Positions 37,017 to 46,749 are shown, numbered from the stretch's first letter. The stretch: 48,169 nucleotides of DNA from Pseudoalteromonas denitrificans DSM 6059 (GCF_900112265.1 NZ_FOLO01000028.1:21186-69354), one strand, 5' to 3'. Notes: generated from the letters alone by a model not told the origin. Numbers and translations: made by a program.

Positions 37017-37721
37017 TTAACAGGCTTTGTATCTTAGTGTATTCCAAAAAGCTTCAGTTGCGATAATTTCGCCTTCATTATCAAGCGCTGGGTAATCTAA
37101 ACCTTTTAATTTACATTGTTTTGCTATGATAGGGTGGCAGCCTTCAAATAATAATTTATGTTTAATTTTTTGACATAAATTAGAGTCGTCATACATATTT
37201 GCAATTTTTCTTTGTCTTTGTGCTTCAAATAAAATCAAAGCGGTTGCAACAGACACATTAAGAGATTGCACCATGCCTTCCATAGGAATAACGATGTGTT
37301 GATCTGCTAACTCAAGTGCAGTATCTGAAATACCTGTTTGTTCTTGACCTACAATAATTGCAGTAGGTTTTGTGTAATCTATTTCTCTAAAATCAACAGC
37401 AGTATCAGATAAGTTAGTTGCTAAAAGTTGAATTCCAGGCGTACGTTTACGAATATCAGCAATCGCATCTTCCACTTTTACATGCATATGGGTTTCAACC
37501 CAGTTTTTACTGCCGCCTGAAGTATTACCTGTTACACGCTTTTGGTTATATGGCCATACCGCATGAATATCATGAATACCAACCGCATCAGCGGTACGAA
37601 CAATCGCTGATAAATTATGATGTTTATGTACTTCATCTAAACAAACAGTTAAATCAGTTTGTCTTTTATCTAAAACACTTTTAACTCTTTTATAGCGACT
37701 CTCTGACATGCTTTGGCTCAT
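37017..37721 (-). CDS. trmH: tRNA (guanosine-18-2'-O)-methyltransferase TrmH
   Basis: SpoU-type methylase of tRNA G18. 234 residues (E. coli 229). Motif 1 HNLSAIVRTADAVGIH, motif 2 IIVGQEQTGIS and motif 3 IPMEGMVQSLNVSVATAL are present, with the C-terminal RKIANMY stretch. Start is ATG 37721 or the Met at residue 5. In E. coli the order is spoT-trmH-recG; here trmH-recG remain together but spoT is about 4 kb away. Confidence 0.95.
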   Translation of the reverse strand: MSQSMSESRYKRVKSVLDKRQTDLTVCLDEVHKHHNLSAIVRTADAVGIHDIHAVWPYNQKRVTGNTSGGSKNWVETHMHVKVEDAIADIRKRTPGIQLLATNLSDTAVDFREIDYTKPTAIIVGQEQTGISDTALELADQHIVIPMEGMVQSLNVSVATALILFEAQRQRKIANMYDDSNLCQKIKHKLLFEGCHPIIAKQCKLKGLDYPALDNEGEIIATEAFWNTLRYKAC

Positions 37722-37768
37722 TAATACTCAAAATTTAAAAACGGACGAGATTATAATGTTTTGTTGGC

Positions 37769-38227
37769 CTAAGGTAAAACATCACGATTAATTGGATTTT
37801 GTAATGATATTAAGGTTTCGGTTGATTGAATCTCTTCAATTGTTTGGATTTTATTAATTAAAAGCATTTGCAGGTGATCTATTGAACGTGTCATTGTTTT
37901 TATAAAAATACTGTAGTTACCAGTTGTATAATAGGCTTCAACTACTTCTTCAATAGCCTCTAGCTTTTTAATTGTTTCGGGGTAGTCTTTGGCATTTTTG
38001 AGATTTATGCCAATAAAACAACATACATCAAACCCTAAATTTTTAGCATTGATGGATACTTTTGTGCCTTCTATGATCCCTGCATTCTTCATTTTTTCTA
38101 CGCGAACATGAATTGTACCTGCACTCACTGCGAGTTTTTTAGCCAATTCGGCATAAGGTATGCGGGCGTTTTCTGTTAATGCTTCAAGAATGCTTTTATC
38201 CAGATTATCGATCTCATAATTTTGCAT
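37769..38227 (-). CDS. asnC: Transcriptional regulator AsnC
   Basis: Lrp/AsnC-family regulator of asparagine synthesis. 152 residues, identical in length to E. coli AsnC. N-terminal helix-turn-helix about 8-60 (AKKLAVSAGTIHVRVEKMK) and a RAM ligand-binding domain about 66-150 with AYYTTGNYSIFIK and INKIQTIEEIQSTETLI. Divergent from asnA. AGAGG upstream of the ATG at 38227. Confidence 0.96.
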   Translation of the reverse strand: MQNYEIDNLDKSILEALTENARIPYAELAKKLAVSAGTIHVRVEKMKNAGIIEGTKVSINAKNLGFDVCCFIGINLKNAKDYPETIKKLEAIEEVVEAYYTTGNYSIFIKTMTRSIDHLQMLLINKIQTIEEIQSTETLISLQNPINRDVLP

Positions 38228-38268
38228 TGTATTTAACCTCTAGAATTATCGATCTATTAAAATAATGG

Positions 38269-38306
38269 CTATTTTATTGTGAATAAAAATAGTGTAAAGC
38301 TATTTT
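38269..38306. promoter_or_regulatory. Candidate AsnC operator between asnC and asnA
   Basis: CTATTTT at 38269-38275, AAAATAG at 38286-38292 and CTATTTT at 38300-38306. The last two form a perfect 7-bp palindrome around a 7-nt spacer and the first two form a partial one. The regular spacing in a divergent AsnC-asnA gap suggests cooperative binding by AsnC, which is not shown. Confidence 0.45.
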
Positions 38307-38382
38307 TGTTGTGGGATGTTGAATGATGTTGGAATTTAAGTGAGGATAATAGACAAGAAACGCAAACTAATTGAGAATTATC

Positions 38383-39378
38383 ATGAGCAGCCAATACATA
38401 AAAAGCCAAGTACAGATCAGCAAAGCAAAACAATTATTTTCAGCACAACTAGAATCAAAACTAGGGTTAATCGAAGTGCAAGCGCCTATTTTAGCGCAAG
38501 TTGGTGATGGTATTCAGGATAATTTAAGCGGTCATGAAAAAGCGGTTGAAGTAAAAGTAAAGTCGTTACCTGAAAAAGAATACGAAGTAGTACATTCTTT
38601 AGCAAAGTGGAAGCGTAAAACATTGGGTGAACATGGCTTTAGTATTGGTGAGGGGATTTATACTCATATGAAAGCCCTTAGACCTGATGAAGAAAAATTA
38701 AGTCCTATTCACTCTGTTTTTGTTGACCAATGGGACTGGGAAAAAGTAATTTGTGAATCTACTGAGCGATCTTTAGATTATTTAAAATCAACAGTGAGTA
38801 CACTTTATAGCGCAATTAAAGCAACTGAACTTGAGCTTGATAAACTATATGATTTAAAACCATTTTTACCTGAATCAATTACTTTTATTCATTCACAAGA
38901 ATTAGTAGAGCAATATCCTGAATTACCTGCGAAAGATCGAGAAAGAGCAGCAGCCAAAGAGTTTGGTGCAGTATTTTTAATTGGCATTGGTGGTAAATTA
39001 TCTCATGGTGATATTCATGATGTGCGTGCACCAGACTATGATGATTGGTCTAGTGCAACATGTGATAAATATGCGGGCTTAAATGGTGATATTTTAGTAT
39101 GGAACCCCGTTTTACAAGATGTTTTTGAGATATCTTCTATGGGAATAAGAGTGAGTCCTGAAGCACTTCAAAAACAGTTAAAAATTACAGGTGATTGTGA
39201 TAGGTTAGAGCTTGATTGGCATAAAATGTTATTACAATCTGAATTGCCACAAACGATAGGTGGTGGTATTGGTCAATCGAGATTAGCCATGTTGTTATTA
39301 CAAAAACAGCATATAGGGCAAGTACAAGTTGGTGTGTGGTCTGAAAAATTAAAGCAGGAAGTCGCAGAAATACTGTAA
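38383..39378 (+). CDS. asnA: Aspartate--ammonia ligase
   Basis: Makes asparagine from aspartate and ammonia with ATP. From the ATG at 38383 it is 331 residues (E. coli AsnA 330). A TTG at 38371 would add four residues without homology. Motifs: [16 protein letters not shown] near 40-55, [29 protein letters not shown], the [11 protein letters not shown] stretch and [16 protein letters not shown] at the C terminus. Controlled by the adjacent divergent asnC. It ends 27 nt from the convergent FapA-family gene. Confidence 0.96.
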   Translation: MSSQYIKSQVQISKAKQLFSAQLESKLGLIEVQAPILAQVGDGIQDNLSGHEKAVEVKVKSLPEKEYEVVHSLAKWKRKTLGEHGFSIGEGIYTHMKALRPDEEKLSPIHSVFVDQWDWEKVICESTERSLDYLKSTVSTLYSAIKATELELDKLYDLKPFLPESITFIHSQELVEQYPELPAKDRERAAAKEFGAVFLIGIGGKLSHGDIHDVRAPDYDDWSSATCDKYAGLNGDILVWNPVLQDVFEISSMGIRVSPEALQKQLKITGDCDRLELDWHKMLLQSELPQTIGGGIGQSRLAMLLLQKQHIGQVQVGVWSEKLKQEVAEIL

Positions 39379-39405
39379 TATGTATTAGTCTCGACTTGAG
39401 TCGTT

Positions 39406-41016
39406 TTAGGTTTTAAAATCTATTTTAATTTTTCCTTCTCTAAGTTTCATTTGACAAGGTGCATAAATGCGTTTGGTTTTGAGTACCTTGTCAAATAGAT
39501 GTAATTCAACTCCAGGGTAAAGTTTTTGATTTACTTCTATTTCTGCAGCTTCTAATAATTGATGTAAATATTCTTCAAAAAGAGCTGATTTTTCACTAAT
39601 TTTTTCAGCTTGAACTATCCAATGATGATGAGTCGCTGTTATTTTATTAAATAGCGCTTCTTTTTGTTCTGATGCTTTTGTATTTTCAACTTTTTCTAAT
39701 GCTTCTTGTAATTCAACTAGATGTTGTTCAGTTTTTACTTGTTGCTGTAGCAGTTTCTCATTGCTGTCTTTTAATTTAAATGCGTCTTGTATCAAATGAA
39801 GTTCTATTTTAGCGCCAGATTCACAGCCTAATTCACCAAGTTTTATTCTTCTTGCATCGAGTACTTTTCCACCAATGAGTTTACCCATAGGGTGGTCTTT
39901 ATTACCAACGTTGATTAGATTTTTTGCCTTTAAGTGACAATGACTTGCAAGTCTTTCAATATGTATATTTTTAGCCTTTAAAAAAGTATATTGCGCATGA
40001 CCAAGTTCAAGTTCCCCATGGCAACTTATTTTACAACTTAAATATTCGTTATCTTTATTTTGATGGCCAATGACACCTTGCTTAATTGTGATGTCACCGG
40101 TAGCAATTAATTCTGCTGATTCGACGGTCCCTAAAACACAAATATTACCTTTTGCGTTTACTTTCATATTAGGTTCAATATTTTTTGTAATAAGTACACT
40201 GCCATCAAAGTCTATATGACCTGTTTTAACTGATACACTTTCAACAGAATAAATATCATCTACTCGCATACCGTTGTTTATTTCTATTGGTACACCCGAT
40301 TGTATTGCAATAAGTTCGTTAGGTTTGTTTGATTTTATTTCAGTGCCTTCGCCTGCAACGAGCTTAGTTGTCTGTCCGGGTTTTGCTTTTATGGTATCTC
40401 CAGTAATTGTATAACCATCTTTACCAGCAGTTTCAAATATTTTAGTAAGTAATATTGTGCCCGGTTTTACGCTGGCTAACTTGCCAAAGTCAAGCATATC
40501 AACTCTGCCATCCTCAAGTAACTTTGGTTTTCTTAAACGATCTGAAAGTGTTGATACTTTTTTTTCTAAGGTTGCATCTCTACCAGCTTCAGGTTGTTTA
40601 CCTGATGCGAGAACGCCAGTGCATTTTGTTCCGGCTGGTTGATTTAGCTGCTGTTGCAAAAGCTTTTCAAGATAAACTTGTTTATAACCGCGAGTGATCC
40701 CTGCTTTAATGAGCATGGCTTTAGCTGAATCTAAGTCGACTAGCTTTCCACCTTGAGGTGTAATTAAAATACCTTCAGCTGACATTTTATCTTCAGCTAT
40801 TTCTATTTCTAATGTTGCATCTTTTTTTGTTGCAACAATTAACTCAATACTTTCATTATGATTTTTAATGAATTCTTTTATTTCATCTTCATGAATTTCA
40901 AATTCACAATAGGCAGAAGCGTTTAAAGCCTGCAAGATAAAGTCAGAACTTGCTGGAAAAGGGTAATCGTTGTCAATAATAAGTTGAACTTGATTGTTCG
41001 ATATAAGCTTAAACAC
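39406..41016 (-). CDS. FapA family protein (DUF342)
   Basis: 536-residue cytoplasmic protein of the FapA/DUF342 family, no signal peptide and no TM. The N-terminal part (about 1-170) carries GTKCTGVLASGKQPEAGRD; the middle is a repetitive beta-helix with GSVLITKNIEPNM, GNICVLGTVESAELIATGDI and IKQGVIGHQNKDNEYLSCKI-type rungs. A coiled coil lies at about 415-460 (KLLQQQVKTEQHLVELQEA). The family was named from a flagellar-assembly locus in Vibrio, but no flagellar gene is nearby. Its role here is unknown. The start is a GTG at 41016. Confidence 0.85.
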   Translation of the reverse strand: MFKLISNNQVQLIIDNDYPFPASSDFILQALNASAYCEFEIHEDEIKEFIKNHNESIELIVATKKDATLEIEIAEDKMSAEGILITPQGGKLVDLDSAKAMLIKAGITRGYKQVYLEKLLQQQLNQPAGTKCTGVLASGKQPEAGRDATLEKKVSTLSDRLRKPKLLEDGRVDMLDFGKLASVKPGTILLTKIFETAGKDGYTITGDTIKAKPGQTTKLVAGEGTEIKSNKPNELIAIQSGVPIEINNGMRVDDIYSVESVSVKTGHIDFDGSVLITKNIEPNMKVNAKGNICVLGTVESAELIATGDITIKQGVIGHQNKDNEYLSCKISCHGELELGHAQYTFLKAKNIHIERLASHCHLKAKNLINVGNKDHPMGKLIGGKVLDARRIKLGELGCESGAKIELHLIQDAFKLKDSNEKLLQQQVKTEQHLVELQEALEKVENTKASEQKEALFNKITATHHHWIVQAEKISEKSALFEEYLHQLLEAAEIEVNQKLYPGVELHLFDKVLKTKRIYAPCQMKLREGKIKIDFKT

Positions 41017-41081
41017 CGATTTATTCCAAAAGAAAAGATGCTTTAACTTTAAGTCAGAAAATAAATATTATCTAGCCCAAT

Positions 41082-41108
41082 AAAAAAGAAAAGAGCCATA
41101 AAGGCTCA
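41082..41108 (-). terminator. Terminator after ridA (minus strand)
   Basis: Minus-strand stem GAGCC-TTTAT-GGCTC (41107-41093) followed by a T-rich tract, between ridA and the FapA-family gene. It ends the gmk-rpoZ-spoT-ridA transcript. Confidence 0.8.
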
Positions 41109-41141
41109 TTTTATATAACTTTTTTACCACTATTCATTAAA

Positions 41142-41534
41142 TTAATTTGTTGATGGTAATTCCATTACACCATCAATTTCTATTTGAACAGCTTTAGGTA
41201 AAGCACTTACCTGTACGGCAGCTCGTGCTGGGTAAGGCGTTTTAAAATATTGGCTCATGATTTCATTTACAACAGAAAAAGTAGATAAATCAGTTAAGAA
41301 AATATTTACTTTTACCATATCTTGTAATTCACCGCCTGAAGCTTTACAAACAGCAATCAGATTTTTGAAAACTTGATGTGTTTGTTCTGCAAAATCTTCA
41401 GAAATGACTTCCATAGACTCAGGTACTAATGGAATTTGCCCTGAAAGATAAACAGCCGTTCCTACTTTTACTGCTTGGCTATAAGTACCTATTGCTGCAG
41501 GTGCATTATCTGTACTTATGATTACTTTTGCCAT
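41142..41534 (-). CDS. ridA: 2-iminobutanoate/2-iminopropanoate deaminase RidA
   Basis: Hydrolyses reactive enamine/imine intermediates made by PLP enzymes such as threonine dehydratase. From the ATG at 41534 (AAAGGAAATAAC upstream) it is 130 residues (E. coli 128); a start at 41552 would add MNKGNN. Motifs: STDNAPAAIGTYSQAVKVG, YLSGQIPL, and the active-site region PYPARAAVQVSALP with its conserved Arg. It follows spoT by 36 nt on the same strand and is probably co-transcribed with it, a common Gammaproteobacteria arrangement. Confidence 0.95.
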   Translation of the reverse strand: MAKVIISTDNAPAAIGTYSQAVKVGTAVYLSGQIPLVPESMEVISEDFAEQTHQVFKNLIAVCKASGGELQDMVKVNIFLTDLSTFSVVNEIMSQYFKTPYPARAAVQVSALPKAVQIEIDGVMELPSTN

Positions 41535-41570
41535 GTTATTTCCTTTATTCATTATTATTAGCTTATAGAG

Positions 41571-43676
41571 CTATTTTTTACGGTAAACTTTTTGTACTTC
41601 TGGCATTACCCTAATTTTACGCATTACATTTGCAACATGGATACGGTCTTTAACTGTAATTGACATGTCTACAATATATAAATTGCTTTCTTTTTCTTCT
41701 GTTGTAATTTCAACGATATTTGCTGAAGTAGTTGAAATTAGATTTGTGAGCTTAGCCATTGACCCTTGATGATTTATAAGTTCAACTCTAAAGGCTGCAA
41801 TATATTCTTTTTCTGGTGCATCTTCCCATTTTACAATAAAGAATTTTGCGGGTTCATTTTCCCATCCTCGAATATTTTTACATTCATGGCGATGTACCGT
41901 TAGGCCTTTACCTTGACTCACATAAGCGACAATATCATCTCCGGGTACAGGGCGGCAACATTTAGAGTAATTAACTAACATGCCTTCTGTACCAATTAAA
42001 GCCGCTTTGGTATTTGAAGATACTTGATCTATTTTGTCTGCATCTATTGCCAATAATCGTCTGGCAATCATCACACTCATTAAATTACCCATACCAATTT
42101 CAACTAGGAGCTCAAGTAAGCTTGATACTTGATTATCTTCTAAAACCTGGTTGATGTTTTCTTGTGAGATTTCTTCTAATGACGTTTCACCTAAAGCTGA
42201 CTCTAACAAACGTTTACCCAGCTTCATTGCTTCTTCGTTTTGTTGTGTTTTTAGGTAATTCCTAATGCCTAACCTTGCTTTTCCAGTCACAACAAAATTT
42301 AGCCAAGTTGCATTTGGATGCGCACCTGAACTCGTAATAACTTCTATCGTTTGACCTGTATCTAAAGGTTGGCTTAAAGGATGTGGTTTTCGGTTTACAC
42401 GTACACCTACGCAAGAGTTACCCACATCTGTATGTACCGTATAGGCAAAATCAATTGCCGTAGCACCCATAGGTAGCTCTACAATTCGACCATCTGGAGT
42501 AAATACATAAATTTCTTCAGGAAATAACTCTGTTTTTACATTTTCAATAAATTCAAATGAGGAACCGGCGCTTTGCTGTAACTCTAATAAGCTTTGCATC
42601 CATTGCCGAGCACGCTGTTGCGCTGTATTACCTGAATTATCACCTGACTTTTTATACATCCAGTGAGCAGCAACACCCATATCTGCCATTTGATCCATTT
42701 CTTTTGTTCTTATTTGGATCTCAACAGGAATACCATGAGGGCCAACTAAAGAAGTATGTAATGACTGATAACCGTTGGTTTTAGGTACTGCAATATAATC
42801 TTTAAAACGGGTTTCAATAGGTTTATATAAATTATGTGCAACACCAAGTGCGCGATAACAAGTATCTAAAGAGTCAACAACGATTCGAAATGCATAAATG
42901 TCCATAACTTCATTAAACATTAACTCTTTATTGAGCATTTTACGATAAATACTATAACTATGTTTTTCCCGACCTGATACTTCAGCTTCAACACCTGATT
43001 CATGTAATCGAGTGATGATTTCTTCTTGAATGTTATTGATGATTTCTTTGCGATTACCTCTGGCTTTAGCAACTTCGGAAGTTAAAGCGCGATGGCGCAT
43101 AGGGTAAAGCGCTTGAAAACCTAAGTCCTCTAATTCATTTTTTATATCATGAATGCCAAGACGGTTTGCGATAGGTGCAAAAATTTCAAGTGTTTCTTTT
43201 GCGATCCTGCGTCGTTTCTCAGGGCGTAGCGCTCCTAGTGTACGCATATTGTGGGTTCTATCAGCAAGCTTGATTAAAATAACACGTATATCTTGTGTCA
43301 TTGCCATAATCATTTTTCGATAGTTTTCAGCTTGAAATTCTTTTTTGTTTTTATATTTAAGCTTATCAAGTTTACTCATGCCTTCAACAAGCTCTGCAAC
43401 CGTTTCACCAAATATCTCAGCTAAATCTTGCTGACTAAAATCGGTATCTTCAATCACGTCGTGCATTAATGCTGCCATTAATGTTTCATGATCTAAGTGC
43501 ATCGCGGCCAATATTTGAGTAACTTCTACCGGATGAGTAATATAGGGTTCGCCACTAGATCGAGTTTGACCTTCGTGTGCTTCACGTGCAACAACATAAG
43601 CTTTTTGCACTAATTCAACTTGCTCTATAGGCAAATATTCTGAAACTTTCTTTTTTAAACCTTCAAAAAGATACAT
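41571..43676 (-). CDS. spoT: Bifunctional (p)ppGpp synthase/hydrolase SpoT
   Basis: Makes and degrades the stringent-response alarmone. 701 residues (E. coli 702). Hydrolase: HD domain with His34 region AREAHEGQ, HD at 72-73 and EDT at 76-78, all intact, so hydrolysis is expected. Synthetase domain about 235-350 (SYSIYRKMLNKELMFNEVMD). TGS about 385-450 (EEIYVFTPDGRIVELPMGA). C-terminal zinc-finger-like stretch (KCCRPVPGDDIV) and ACT domain about 625-700. The intact HD motifs separate it from RelA. Confidence 0.97.
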   Translation of the reverse strand: MYLFEGLKKKVSEYLPIEQVELVQKAYVVAREAHEGQTRSSGEPYITHPVEVTQILAAMHLDHETLMAALMHDVIEDTDFSQQDLAEIFGETVAELVEGMSKLDKLKYKNKKEFQAENYRKMIMAMTQDIRVILIKLADRTHNMRTLGALRPEKRRRIAKETLEIFAPIANRLGIHDIKNELEDLGFQALYPMRHRALTSEVAKARGNRKEIINNIQEEIITRLHESGVEAEVSGREKHSYSIYRKMLNKELMFNEVMDIYAFRIVVDSLDTCYRALGVAHNLYKPIETRFKDYIAVPKTNGYQSLHTSLVGPHGIPVEIQIRTKEMDQMADMGVAAHWMYKKSGDNSGNTAQQRARQWMQSLLELQQSAGSSFEFIENVKTELFPEEIYVFTPDGRIVELPMGATAIDFAYTVHTDVGNSCVGVRVNRKPHPLSQPLDTGQTIEVITSSGAHPNATWLNFVVTGKARLGIRNYLKTQQNEEAMKLGKRLLESALGETSLEEISQENINQVLEDNQVSSLLELLVEIGMGNLMSVMIARRLLAIDADKIDQVSSNTKAALIGTEGMLVNYSKCCRPVPGDDIVAYVSQGKGLTVHRHECKNIRGWENEPAKFFIVKWEDAPEKEYIAAFRVELINHQGSMAKLTNLISTTSANIVEITTEEKESNLYIVDMSITVKDRIHVANVMRKIRVMPEVQKVYRKK

Positions 43677-43761
43677 TCACGCTCCAATGCATAGTGAGGT
43701 GAGATAAATAGGGGTATGTTTTACAATATACGATGAAATAAGCTAGAAGTGAAGAGGGGAA

Positions 43762-43799
43762 TTAACAGCCTTTAGTATAATAAAATTAAAGACTGTTAA
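43762..43799 (-). repeat. Hairpin between rpoZ and spoT
   Basis: Thirteen-bp stem with one mismatch (TTAACAG-x-CTTTA at 43762-43774 against TAAAG-x-CTGTTAA at 43787-43799), 12-nt loop. In transcripts it sits 13 nt after the rpoZ stop, without a T-run. A processing site or a partial attenuator is possible. Confidence 0.55.
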
Positions 43800-43811
43800 A
43801 AAAGTATTAAC

Positions 43812-44087
43812 TTATTGGTTTCCGCCAACAATCGCCGCTACAGCAGCTAACTCAGCAGCTTCATGATTTTGCTCTTCAGTACGCTCAATATTGTCTAAAG
43901 TTGCATTACTTACTAAGCCAGCTTCAATTTCACGAAGCGCGATAACCGTAGGTTTGTCGTTTTCAGGTTCTACCATTGGATCTTTGCCACCAGTAGCTAT
44001 TTGGCGAGCACGACGTGCCGCAACCAAGATTAAATCAAAACGATTACCAATTTTATCTACCGCATCTTCAACAGTTACACGAGCCAT
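43812..44087 (-). CDS. rpoZ: RNA polymerase omega subunit
   Basis: Small RNA polymerase subunit that folds beta' and contributes to one ppGpp-binding site. 91 residues, the E. coli length. N-terminal [20 protein letters not shown] and [10 protein letters not shown] are diagnostic. GGGAG upstream of the ATG at 44087. Placed gmk-rpoZ-spoT as in E. coli. Confidence 0.97.
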   Translation of the reverse strand: MARVTVEDAVDKIGNRFDLILVAARRARQIATGGKDPMVEPENDKPTVIALREIEAGLVSNATLDNIERTEEQNHEAAELAAVAAIVGGNQ

Positions 44088-44173
44088 CGAGTACTCCCAA
44101 AATTCAAAAAATTTAATTTACGCAAGTAGAGTAGTTTACTTTAAGCGTGAGATTTAGCCAATCAATTTTTGCT

Positions 44174-44797
44174 TTAAGCTGGTAAAAGATCGCTAATTAA
44201 AGTTTTAAACTTCAAACTTTGGTTGCTTCGTTTCAATCTTTGACCAAAAACAATGGTTTCTAATTGATATAAAGCAGTATCAAAGTCATCGTTTATAATT
44301 AAATAGTCAAATTCATTGTAGTGAGACATTTCAGATTGAGCTTTATCCATACGAGATTTTATGACTTCTTCAGAGTCTTGACCGCGATTGTTTAATCTAT
44401 TTTCTAATTCGTCTTTAGAGGGCGGTAAAATAAATATAGTTTGTACTTGAGGTAATACTTTTCTAATTTGTTGTGCGCCTTGCCAGTCGATATCTAAAAA
44501 TACATCAATACCTTGTGCAAGCTGTATTTCGATACTTTGTTTTGAAGTGCCATAATAATTTTCAAATACCTGAGCCCATTCTAAAAAATCGTTGGTTTCA
44601 ATTAATTTTTTAAACTCATCTACAGCTACAAAGTGATAATGTTCAGCATTGTTTTCACCCGGGCGAGCTTGACGCGTAGTATGAGAAACCGATACTTTCA
44701 TATCAGAGTGACGCTCTAATAAAGCGTTAATTAAACTCGATTTACCCGCCCCAGAAGGGGCCGATAATATAAATAAATTTCCACGAACTTGTGACAT
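44174..44797 (-). CDS. gmk: Guanylate kinase
   Basis: Phosphorylates GMP to GDP. From the ATG at 44797 it is 207 residues (E. coli 207); a TTG at 44809 would add four residues. P-loop [11 protein letters not shown] at 12-22, [14 protein letters not shown], the GMP-binding region [21 protein letters not shown] and RGQDSEEVI. First gene of gmk-rpoZ-spoT-ridA on the minus strand; GTP nucleotide supply and ppGpp turnover are thus linked in one transcription unit. Confidence 0.97.
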   Translation of the reverse strand: MSQVRGNLFILSAPSGAGKSSLINALLERHSDMKVSVSHTTRQARPGENNAEHYHFVAVDEFKKLIETNDFLEWAQVFENYYGTSKQSIEIQLAQGIDVFLDIDWQGAQQIRKVLPQVQTIFILPPSKDELENRLNNRGQDSEEVIKSRMDKAQSEMSHYNEFDYLIINDDFDTALYQLETIVFGQRLKRSNQSLKFKTLISDLLPA

Positions 44798-44903
44798 TAG
44801 ATTTCTCAATTTTCTGTGTTAAATATGCTTGTAGTGATTAACTGTGATCGAACTACAAATCTTAGGTTATTTTAAAACTATTTTAAAAGAATGGCTATAA
44901 ATG

Positions 44904-44931
44904 AAAAAACCGCTATTAAAGCGGTTTTTAC
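44904..44931. terminator. Terminator after yicC
   Basis: Stem AAAAACCGCT / AGCGGTTTTT (44905-44914 with 44920-44929), loop of 5 nt, A- and T-runs on both sides. It ends yicC on the minus strand ahead of gmk. Confidence 0.9.
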
Positions 44932-44948
44932 ACAAGAAAAGTTTGAAG

Positions 44949-45809
44949 TTATTCTATATTTTGGATCTGCTCACGCATCTGCTCGATCAGTACTTTTAGC
45001 TCAACCGCTGAGTTAGTTATATCACTATTGATGGATTTAGAGGCTAAGGTATTTGCTTCACGGTTAAATTCTTGCATCATAAAATCTAAACGACGACCAC
45101 AAGCGCCACCTTTCTTAAGGATTTTTCTTGTTTCTTTAACGTGAGATTTTAAGCGATCGAGTTCTTCAGCAACATCTTGTTTTTGAGCTAAATAAATAAG
45201 TTCTTGTTCTAATCTGTTTGTATCTATTTCAGCATTGAGTTCGTCAAGACGCAGTTGTAATCTATCACGTTGCCATTGTTTGATGGTCGGCATGTGATTT
45301 TCAACAATTTCAACTTGTTCTAAAATTGTAGTAAGGCGTGTTTCAATCATTTCCTGAAGGTTTGCGCCTTCTGCAGCTCTGGCATCTTTAAAATCGGTTA
45401 GTGTGCTAGAAAACGTAGCTAACATTTCTGCTTGTGCGGCATTCATGTCAACTTCTTCAGTTTCCATTACTCCGGGCCAACGTAAAATATCAACAGGGTT
45501 AATATCTCCTTGGCTTTGAGCTTGAAGCCATTTAGCACTATTTACCAGTTGCGTTGCTAAGCTTTCATTTATAGTAAGTTGACCAACATTGGCTGGATTA
45601 GCTGTAAACTTGAGGAAAACTTCAACTTTACCACGTTGTAGTTCTTTTCTTAGGCGTTCTCTTATTACTGGCTCCATTGCACGAAATTGTTCAGGTGTAC
45701 GGATAAACGTTTCTAAATACCTTTGGTTTACAGAGCGAATTTCCCAAACGCCAGTTCCCCAATCGCCTTTTACTTCTTGGCGAGCATATGCCGTCATACT
45801 ATAGATCAT
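44949..45809 (-). CDS. yicC: YicC/YloC family endoribonuclease
   Basis: 286 residues (E. coli YicC 287). N-terminal YicC domain with MIYSMTAYAR and SVNQRYLETFIRTPEQFR, then the C-terminal DUF1732 region with RLDFMMQEFNREANTLASKS. The E. coli protein cleaves RNA (RyhB) and forms a hexamer; the targets here are unknown. It is divergent from rph with a 195-nt gap, the same arrangement as in E. coli. Confidence 0.94.
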   Translation of the reverse strand: MIYSMTAYARQEVKGDWGTGVWEIRSVNQRYLETFIRTPEQFRAMEPVIRERLRKELQRGKVEVFLKFTANPANVGQLTINESLATQLVNSAKWLQAQSQGDINPVDILRWPGVMETEEVDMNAAQAEMLATFSSTLTDFKDARAAEGANLQEMIETRLTTILEQVEIVENHMPTIKQWQRDRLQLRLDELNAEIDTNRLEQELIYLAQKQDVAEELDRLKSHVKETRKILKKGGACGRRLDFMMQEFNREANTLASKSINSDITNSAVELKVLIEQMREQIQNIE

Positions 45810-45945
45810 GGATATGGTTTCCTAAATTGAACGTTATTACTATATTTAGTAAATAAATTGTCACTATTATAGCGAGTTAAATATTATTTACAGCTATTTA
45901 ACTGATATAGAGACTATGTTTGTGTATAGAATCCTATTCACTTCA

Positions 45946-45973
45946 TTGATAATTACACGCAACCTTTTATAAT
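45946..45973 (+). promoter_or_regulatory. Predicted rph-pyrE promoter
   Basis: TTGATA at 45946-45951, a 16-nt spacer and a perfect TATAAT at 45968-45973. The start would be near 45980, a leader of about 25 nt to the rph ATG. An alternative upstream pair TTGTCA/TATTAT at 45858-45887 is also visible. Confidence 0.7.
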
Positions 45974-46004
45974 AAGCTAAATTTTGAATGAGAGAAGAGT
46001 ATCA

Positions 46005-46718
46005 ATGCGCCCAAGTGAAAGAACAAGCAATCAAATCCGTCCTGTAACTTTTACCCGTAGTTATACTATGCACGCTGAAGGTTCAGTATTGGTTGAGTTT
46101 GGCAATACAAAAGTTTTGTGTACTGCAACGGTTGAGTCGGGCGTACCACGTTTTATGAAAGGCCAAGGTAAAGGTTGGGTTACAGCTGAATACTCTATGT
46201 TACCGCGTTCTACTCATACGCGTTGTGGCCGTGAGGCTGCCAGAGGTAAGCAAGGTGGTCGTACAATGGAGATCCAACGTTTGATCGCGCGTTCATTACG
46301 TGCCGCAATTGATTTAAGTGCTTTAGGCGAAAATACAATCACAATTGATTGTGATGTCATTCAGGCTGACGGTGGTACAAGAACAGCCTCTATAAGTGGT
46401 GCCTGTGTTGCATTAGTTGATGCATTAACTCACATGCGTAATAAAGGCATGATTAATTCAAACCCGCTTAAATATATGATTGCAGCTATTTCCGTTGGCA
46501 TATATAAAGGTGAAGCAATCTCAGATTTAGAGTATATAGAAGACTCAGTTGCTGAAACCGATATGAATGTGATTATGACTGAAACTGGAAAATTAATAGA
46601 AGTGCAAGGTACTGCTGAAGGCGAACCTTTCTCTTTTGAAGAATTAGATACTTTAACTGGCTTAGCAAAGCATTCAATTCTTGAAATTATCGATGCGCAA
46701 AAACAAGCTTTAGCATAA
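46005..46718 (+). CDS. rph: Ribonuclease PH
   Basis: Phosphorolytic 3' exonuclease that trims tRNA precursors. From the ATG at 46005 it is 237 residues (E. coli 238); a start at 45984 lacks homology. [35 protein letters not shown] and [20 protein letters not shown] are diagnostic, with the phosphate-binding [30 protein letters not shown] stretch precedes the start. pyrE follows after 31 nt, as in E. coli; the frame is intact, unlike the rph frameshift of E. coli K-12. Confidence 0.96.
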   Translation: MRPSERTSNQIRPVTFTRSYTMHAEGSVLVEFGNTKVLCTATVESGVPRFMKGQGKGWVTAEYSMLPRSTHTRCGREAARGKQGGRTMEIQRLIARSLRAAIDLSALGENTITIDCDVIQADGGTRTASISGACVALVDALTHMRNKGMINSNPLKYMIAAISVGIYKGEAISDLEYIEDSVAETDMNVIMTETGKLIEVQGTAEGEPFSFEELDTLTGLAKHSILEIIDAQKQALA

Positions 46719-46749
46719 CAACTCACTTTATTTATATAGGTTTTAATTA

